From positions 372,001 to 436,000 of the forward strand of contig NZ_JAUSVS010000002.1 of the NCBI RefSeq assembly GCF_030814835.1: 64,000 bases of DNA. Reading direction: 5' to 3'. The DNA is from Caulobacter ginsengisoli (GTDB lineage: Bacteria; Pseudomonadota; Alphaproteobacteria; Caulobacterales; Caulobacteraceae). The translations under genes and the position numbers were made by a program. Below the pieces are notes generated by a model. That model had not been told where the DNA came from and did not search any database. It was given only the letters and a program-made list of their open reading frames with translations. This document shows positions 60,109-64,000 of this stretch, piece by piece (positions within the stretch are counted from its first letter, which is position 1; every line of letters starts with the position of its first letter).

Positions 60109-61157
60109 AGCCTTCCCTCCAGCACTTCCAGCGCCTGCCAGGCCAGGCGGGGTGTCCCGTTGATCGCCTCGCGCTCCATGGCCAGGTTGCCGCCCAGGAT
60201 GCGGCGGTAGACGCCCTGGGAAATCGAGGCCAGGCGGAAGATCCCGAAGGCCATGTAGAAGTTCCAGTCCGGGATGCTGTCCCGCCCGGTCCGGCGGCAA
60301 TAGGCGGCGACATACTCCGCCTCGGTCGGGATGCCGGTGGCCTTGAAGTCCACCCCGACCAGGCTGCCCCAGGCCTGGGATTCCGAGCGCCAGAGGAAGC
60401 AGTTGTAGGCGATATCGGCGAAGGGGTGGCCGATGGTCGACAACTCCCAGTCCAGCACCGCGATCAGCCTCGGCTCGGTCGGGTGGAACATGACATTCTC
60501 GAGCCGATAGTCGCCATGGGCGATGGTCACCGAGTCATCGGGGGGGATCATGTTGGGCAGGCGCTCGATCAGCGCCTCCATCTCCGGGATATGGTCGGTC
60601 TCGGCCCCGCGATACTGCTTGATCCAGCGGCTGACCTGGCGCTCGAAATAGCTGCCGTGCCGGCCGAAGTCGGAAAGGCCCACGGCCTCGAAGTCGACCC
60701 TGTGCAGCTTGGCGAGGGTGGCGTTCAGCTCGTCATAGACGGCGGTGCGCTCCGGGGGCGTGAGGTCGGGCAGGGTGGCGTTGCGGAACACCCGGCCGGG
60801 CAGATAGTCCATGACATAGAAGCTGGTGCCGATGACCTCGGGGTCCTCGCACAGCCAGCGCATCACCGGCACGGGCACATCGGTCTGGCCCAGCGCCTTC
60901 ATGATCCGATATTCGCGGTCCACCTGATGGGCGCTGGCCAGCAGGGCGCCCGGCGGCTTTTTGCGCAGGACATAGAGCTTGTCGCCGCCATCGGCAGCCA
61001 GCAGGAAGGTGGGGTTGGAGGCGCCGCCCTGGAACTGCTTGACCACCATCCCGGCGCCGAACCCCGGGATACTGGCGGTCAGGTAGGCGTCGAGCCTGGC
61101 GTTGTCGAACCGGTGGGCGGGCGCGACATCGACGACGGCGGGAGCGGGCTGACTCAT
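60105..61157 (-). CDS. Aminoglycoside phosphotransferase-fold (ACAD10/11-like) protein
   Basis: A 350-residue kinase-fold protein: FQGGASNPTFLLAADGGDKLYVLRKKPPG (nucleotide loop), HGDYRLENVMFHPTEPRLIAVLDWELSTIGHPFADIAYNC (catalytic HGDxxxxN and metal DWE). It is the same domain that precedes the dehydrogenase in mammalian ACAD10/11, where it phosphorylates 4-hydroxyacyl-CoAs. Coupled to an enoyl-CoA hydratase and divergent from an acyl-CoA dehydrogenase, it probably works in lipid catabolism rather than drug resistance. ATG at 61157 follows AGAGGAAA. Confidence 0.9.
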   Translation of the reverse strand: MSQPAPAVVDVAPAHRFDNARLDAYLTASIPGFGAGMVVKQFQGGASNPTFLLAADGGDKLYVLRKKPPGALLASAHQVDREYRIMKALGQTDVPVPVMRWLCEDPEVIGTSFYVMDYLPGRVFRNATLPDLTPPERTAVYDELNATLAKLHRVDFEAVGLSDFGRHGSYFERQVSRWIKQYRGAETDHIPEMEALIERLPNMIPPDDSVTIAHGDYRLENVMFHPTEPRLIAVLDWELSTIGHPFADIAYNCFLWRSESQAWGSLVGVDFKATGIPTEAEYVAAYCRRTGRDSIPDWNFYMAFGIFRLASISQGVYRRILGGNLAMEREAINGTPRLAWQALEVLEGRL

Positions 61158-61282
61158 GGGCGTTTCCTCTTGAGCCAACTATGCGCCGCCGCCGTCAGGG
61201 CCGACAACCGTGCCCCGGCGTCACCCTTGAAGCGGCTCGCCAGCGGTGGCAGGGCAGGGGGACAGACTTAGGGAGCGGCCCC

Positions 61283-62467
61283 ATGAACCTCGATCTCACC
61301 CCCGAGGAACTCGCCTTCCAGACCGAGGTCCGCGGCTTCCTGGAGGAGGCCCTGCCGCCCATCCTGCGCGAGGCCGGCCGGCGCACCACCAGCGTCTTCA
61401 CCGACAAGGAATGGAATCTGGCCTGGCACAGGATTCTCTACGCCAAGGGCTGGGTCGCCCCCTCGTGGCCGGTGGAGTTCGGCGGCACGGGCTGGAACGA
61501 GATGCAGCGCTACATCTGGTCCGCCGAGTGCGCCCGGGCCGGCACGCCCAACCTCTCGCCCATGGGCCTGCGCATGGTCGGGCCCTGCATCATGCGCTAC
61601 GGCACGCCCGAGCAACGGGCCTTCTTCCTGCCGCGCATCCTGGCCGGCGAGGACTACTGGTGCCAGGGCTACAGCGAGCCGGGCTCGGGCTCGGACCTCG
61701 CCTCCTTGCAGATGCGGGCCGAGCGCGACGGCGACCACTATGTCCTGAACGGCTCGAAGATCTGGACCACCCACGCCCACTTCGCCAACCGCATGTTCTG
61801 CCTGGTGCGGACCAGCACGCAGGGCAAGCCCCAGCAGGGCATCACCTTCCTGCTGCTGGAGATGAACACCCCCGGCATCGAGGTGAAGCCGATCATCACC
61901 ATCGCCGGCGAGCATGAGGTCAACCAGGTCTTCTTCGACAATGTCCGCGTCCCCGTCTCGGGCCGGCTGGGCGAGGAGAACGACGGCTGGACGGTGGCCA
62001 AATACCTGCTGGAATTCGAGCGTGGCGGCGGCTCGGCCGGCGGGCTGAAGGTGGCGCTCGGCCGCCTGCGGGCCATGGCCAAGGCCGAGGGCCTGCTGGA
62101 CGATCCCACCTACCGCGCCCGCCTCTGTGAGGCCGAGATCGCCGTCCAGGCCATCGAGATGACCGAGCACCGGGTGATGACCGCCCTCTCGGCCGGCAAG
62201 AACCCCGGCCCGGCTTCGTCGATGCTCAAGACCCAGGGCACCGAGGCCACCCAGCGGATCGACGAACTGGCCATCGAAACCGGCGGCGCCTACAGCTGGG
62301 TCTACCAGCCCGAGGCGCGGGCGGTGGGGGCCAACATCGAGCCGGTCGGGCCGGATCACACCCTGGTCGCCATGCCCCGCTACCTGAACAATCGGGCGGC
62401 TTCGATCTATGGCGGGTCGAACGAGATCCAGCGGGGGATCATGGCGCGGCTGGTGTTGGGGCTCTAG
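61283..62467 (+). CDS. Acyl-CoA dehydrogenase
   Basis: A 394-residue flavoprotein. The start MNLDLTPEEL follows AGGGAGC. YSEPGSGSDLASLQMRAERDG is the FAD/substrate loop, NGSKIWTTHAHFANRMFCLVRT follows, and ASIYGGSNEIQRGIMARLVLGL closes the protein. The C-terminal Glu position is Gly (IYGGSNE), as in the families that place the catalytic Glu elsewhere. It is divergent from the phosphotransferase-hydratase pair across 125 bp, a module that resembles ACAD11-type hydroxy-fatty-acid degradation. The next gene begins 2 bp after its stop. Confidence 0.92.
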   Translation: MNLDLTPEELAFQTEVRGFLEEALPPILREAGRRTTSVFTDKEWNLAWHRILYAKGWVAPSWPVEFGGTGWNEMQRYIWSAECARAGTPNLSPMGLRMVGPCIMRYGTPEQRAFFLPRILAGEDYWCQGYSEPGSGSDLASLQMRAERDGDHYVLNGSKIWTTHAHFANRMFCLVRTSTQGKPQQGITFLLLEMNTPGIEVKPIITIAGEHEVNQVFFDNVRVPVSGRLGEENDGWTVAKYLLEFERGGGSAGGLKVALGRLRAMAKAEGLLDDPTYRARLCEAEIAVQAIEMTEHRVMTALSAGKNPGPASSMLKTQGTEATQRIDELAIETGGAYSWVYQPEARAVGANIEPVGPDHTLVAMPRYLNNRAASIYGGSNEIQRGIMARLVLGL

Positions 62468-62469
62468 GG

Positions 62470-63231
62470 ATGGGCTACAGGCGGCTGGCGGCCATCGCGT
62501 TGGTGGTGCTGTTCGGGCTCACGCCACTGGCGAGCGCTCACGCTGAAGCTGATCTGGCGGCGTTGATGAAGGCCTGCAACGACCTGTCGCGCCGGGCCCC
62601 AGATATCGAGAAACTCGCGCAGGCTCAGAGCCTTACGGCCTGGACGCCGGAGGAGATGGCTGCTGTCGAGCCGATTACGGTGGTCGAACCGTTGCGCAAG
62701 GATCGTGACAAGCCCCAACCGGACTTACCAACCCGAGCCCTGAGGTCGGATACAGTCCGCGCTTGGTGGCTGGACGCTGGCCACAGCCAATCCCTCGTCT
62801 ATCAGGAGGCTGACCAGCCGCAGATGGGTGGCGGAGACTTGATATTTATCAGCGCCCGGCGCTGGCGATCCTGCCAGATCGCCGGCCAGATCGGAGACGC
62901 CCGGCCGCTGGTGGCGACCATCTACGATCTCGACGCCGACCCTCTGCCGGGGCTGTTTCAGGAGAGCCGAAGTCTGTCGATGTCAGTGAGTTCGGAGACG
63001 CTGCCGGGCACAAGCGATTGGTTCGATATGGGCGCCAACCTGTTCCTGTATTTTGACACCATGCTGGCGTTGCCGGGGATCACCAGCGAGAGCTTCTATT
63101 TGGCCGTGTCGGACCGCGACGAGCCGGATCCCGACTCGCCCGTGCTTCGGGTGTCCAAAGCCACTCTGTTCAAGGCCATCGCCCGGCCGGCGCGTTTTGT
63201 CTTCAGCCGGGAAACCGACCTGCCGAACTAG
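62470..63231 (+). CDS. Exported protein of unknown function
   Basis: A 253-residue protein not recognised. Residues 1-25 form a signal peptide (RRLAAIALVVLFGLTPLASAHA). The mature part has a Pro/Lys-rich stretch (VVEPLRKDRDKPQPDLP), a Cys pair (Cys36 and Cys ~138 in RWRSCQIAG) and no transmembrane segment. Codon use is less GC-biased than in its neighbours (for example TTGATATTTATC at 62838-62849), a hint of different ancestry. It starts 2 bp after the acyl-CoA dehydrogenase stop and may be co-transcribed. No catalytic motif is visible. Confidence 0.7.
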   Translation: MGYRRLAAIALVVLFGLTPLASAHAEADLAALMKACNDLSRRAPDIEKLAQAQSLTAWTPEEMAAVEPITVVEPLRKDRDKPQPDLPTRALRSDTVRAWWLDAGHSQSLVYQEADQPQMGGGDLIFISARRWRSCQIAGQIGDARPLVATIYDLDADPLPGLFQESRSLSMSVSSETLPGTSDWFDMGANLFLYFDTMLALPGITSESFYLAVSDRDEPDPDSPVLRVSKATLFKAIARPARFVFSRETDLPN

Positions 63232-63330
63232 TTCGACTGCAGAGGTCAGTTTACAGAAAACGCCGCTCCCCCTAAGAACATCCCCGATGTCCAACGCGAC
63301 CGCCAAACCGACTATTAAAACGACCTGCTT

Positions 63331-64000
<670 letters not shown>

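Noticed and set aside
60105..61157. Aminoglycoside resistance gene
   Set aside because: The kinase fold is shared, but coupling with an enoyl-CoA hydratase and similarity to the ACAD10/11 kinase domain point to acyl-CoA metabolism.

Overview
The window is dense, very GC-rich DNA. Nearly every base lies in a gene, neighbouring genes are often joined by ATGA or GTGA stop/start overlaps, and GTG or TTG starts are common. HflK/HflC, a Mrp-family ATPase, GTP-type PEP carboxykinase, a TonB-dependent receptor, several acyl-CoA dehydrogenases and an S46 peptidase together suggest a free-living alphaproteobacterium, probably Caulobacterales (Caulobacter or Phenylobacterium type). This placement is inferred from gene content; no rRNA or marker search could be run. 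I see no tRNA or rRNA gene, CRISPR array, insertion sequence, prophage or plasmid gene. No gene-free stretch exceeds 300 bases.

Layout. 1-11 kb: a DUF2087 protein cut by the edge, hflK-hflC, a Mrp ATPase, a GPH sugar symporter, an aldo/keto reductase-TetR operon behind a 26-bp palindrome, an SDR, and a DevBCA-like exporter. 11-25 kb: a secreted S46 peptidase, NupC, GST, a thioesterase-GNAT pair, a DUF1444 gene preceded by a small secreted copy of its C-terminal domain, two UDG-superfamily enzymes (the second a clear UdgX), Leu/Glu-type dehydrogenase, a DHA2 efflux pump and a transglutaminase-like protein. 25-30 kb: a pectin-type unit in which a secreted pectate lyase faces a hydratase and a hexuronate-type MFS transporter across a shared palindromic operator. 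30-38 kb: an FAD monooxygenase-SnoaL-DUF3291 operon, a penicillin-acylase-type hydrolase, pckG and a Nudix hydrolase. 38-48 kb: an acyl-CoA dehydrogenase pair with enoyl-CoA hydratase and amidase, then glycogen-debranching-type glucosidase, a glycosyltransferase and an odd flavin amine oxidase. 48-53 kb: an amidohydrolase-TetR operon divergent from an ECF41 sigma factor locus with its own recognisable promoter, then a diguanylate cyclase. 53-64 kb: a SWIB protein, TonB receptor, TPR-sulfotransferase, PNPOx-like protein, RNase T2, another acyl-CoA module, and finally asd, cut by the right edge.

The most unusual signals are non-coding. Upstream of asd there is a 25-codon reading frame rich in Thr and Lys codons, followed by four segments that can pair 1:2, 2:3 or 3:4, which looks like an amino-acid attenuator. 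Two large cruciform-like inverted repeats fill two convergent intergenic gaps almost stop codon to stop codon. The ECF41 cognate promoter, two candidate TetR operators and the pectin operator are all visible by eye.
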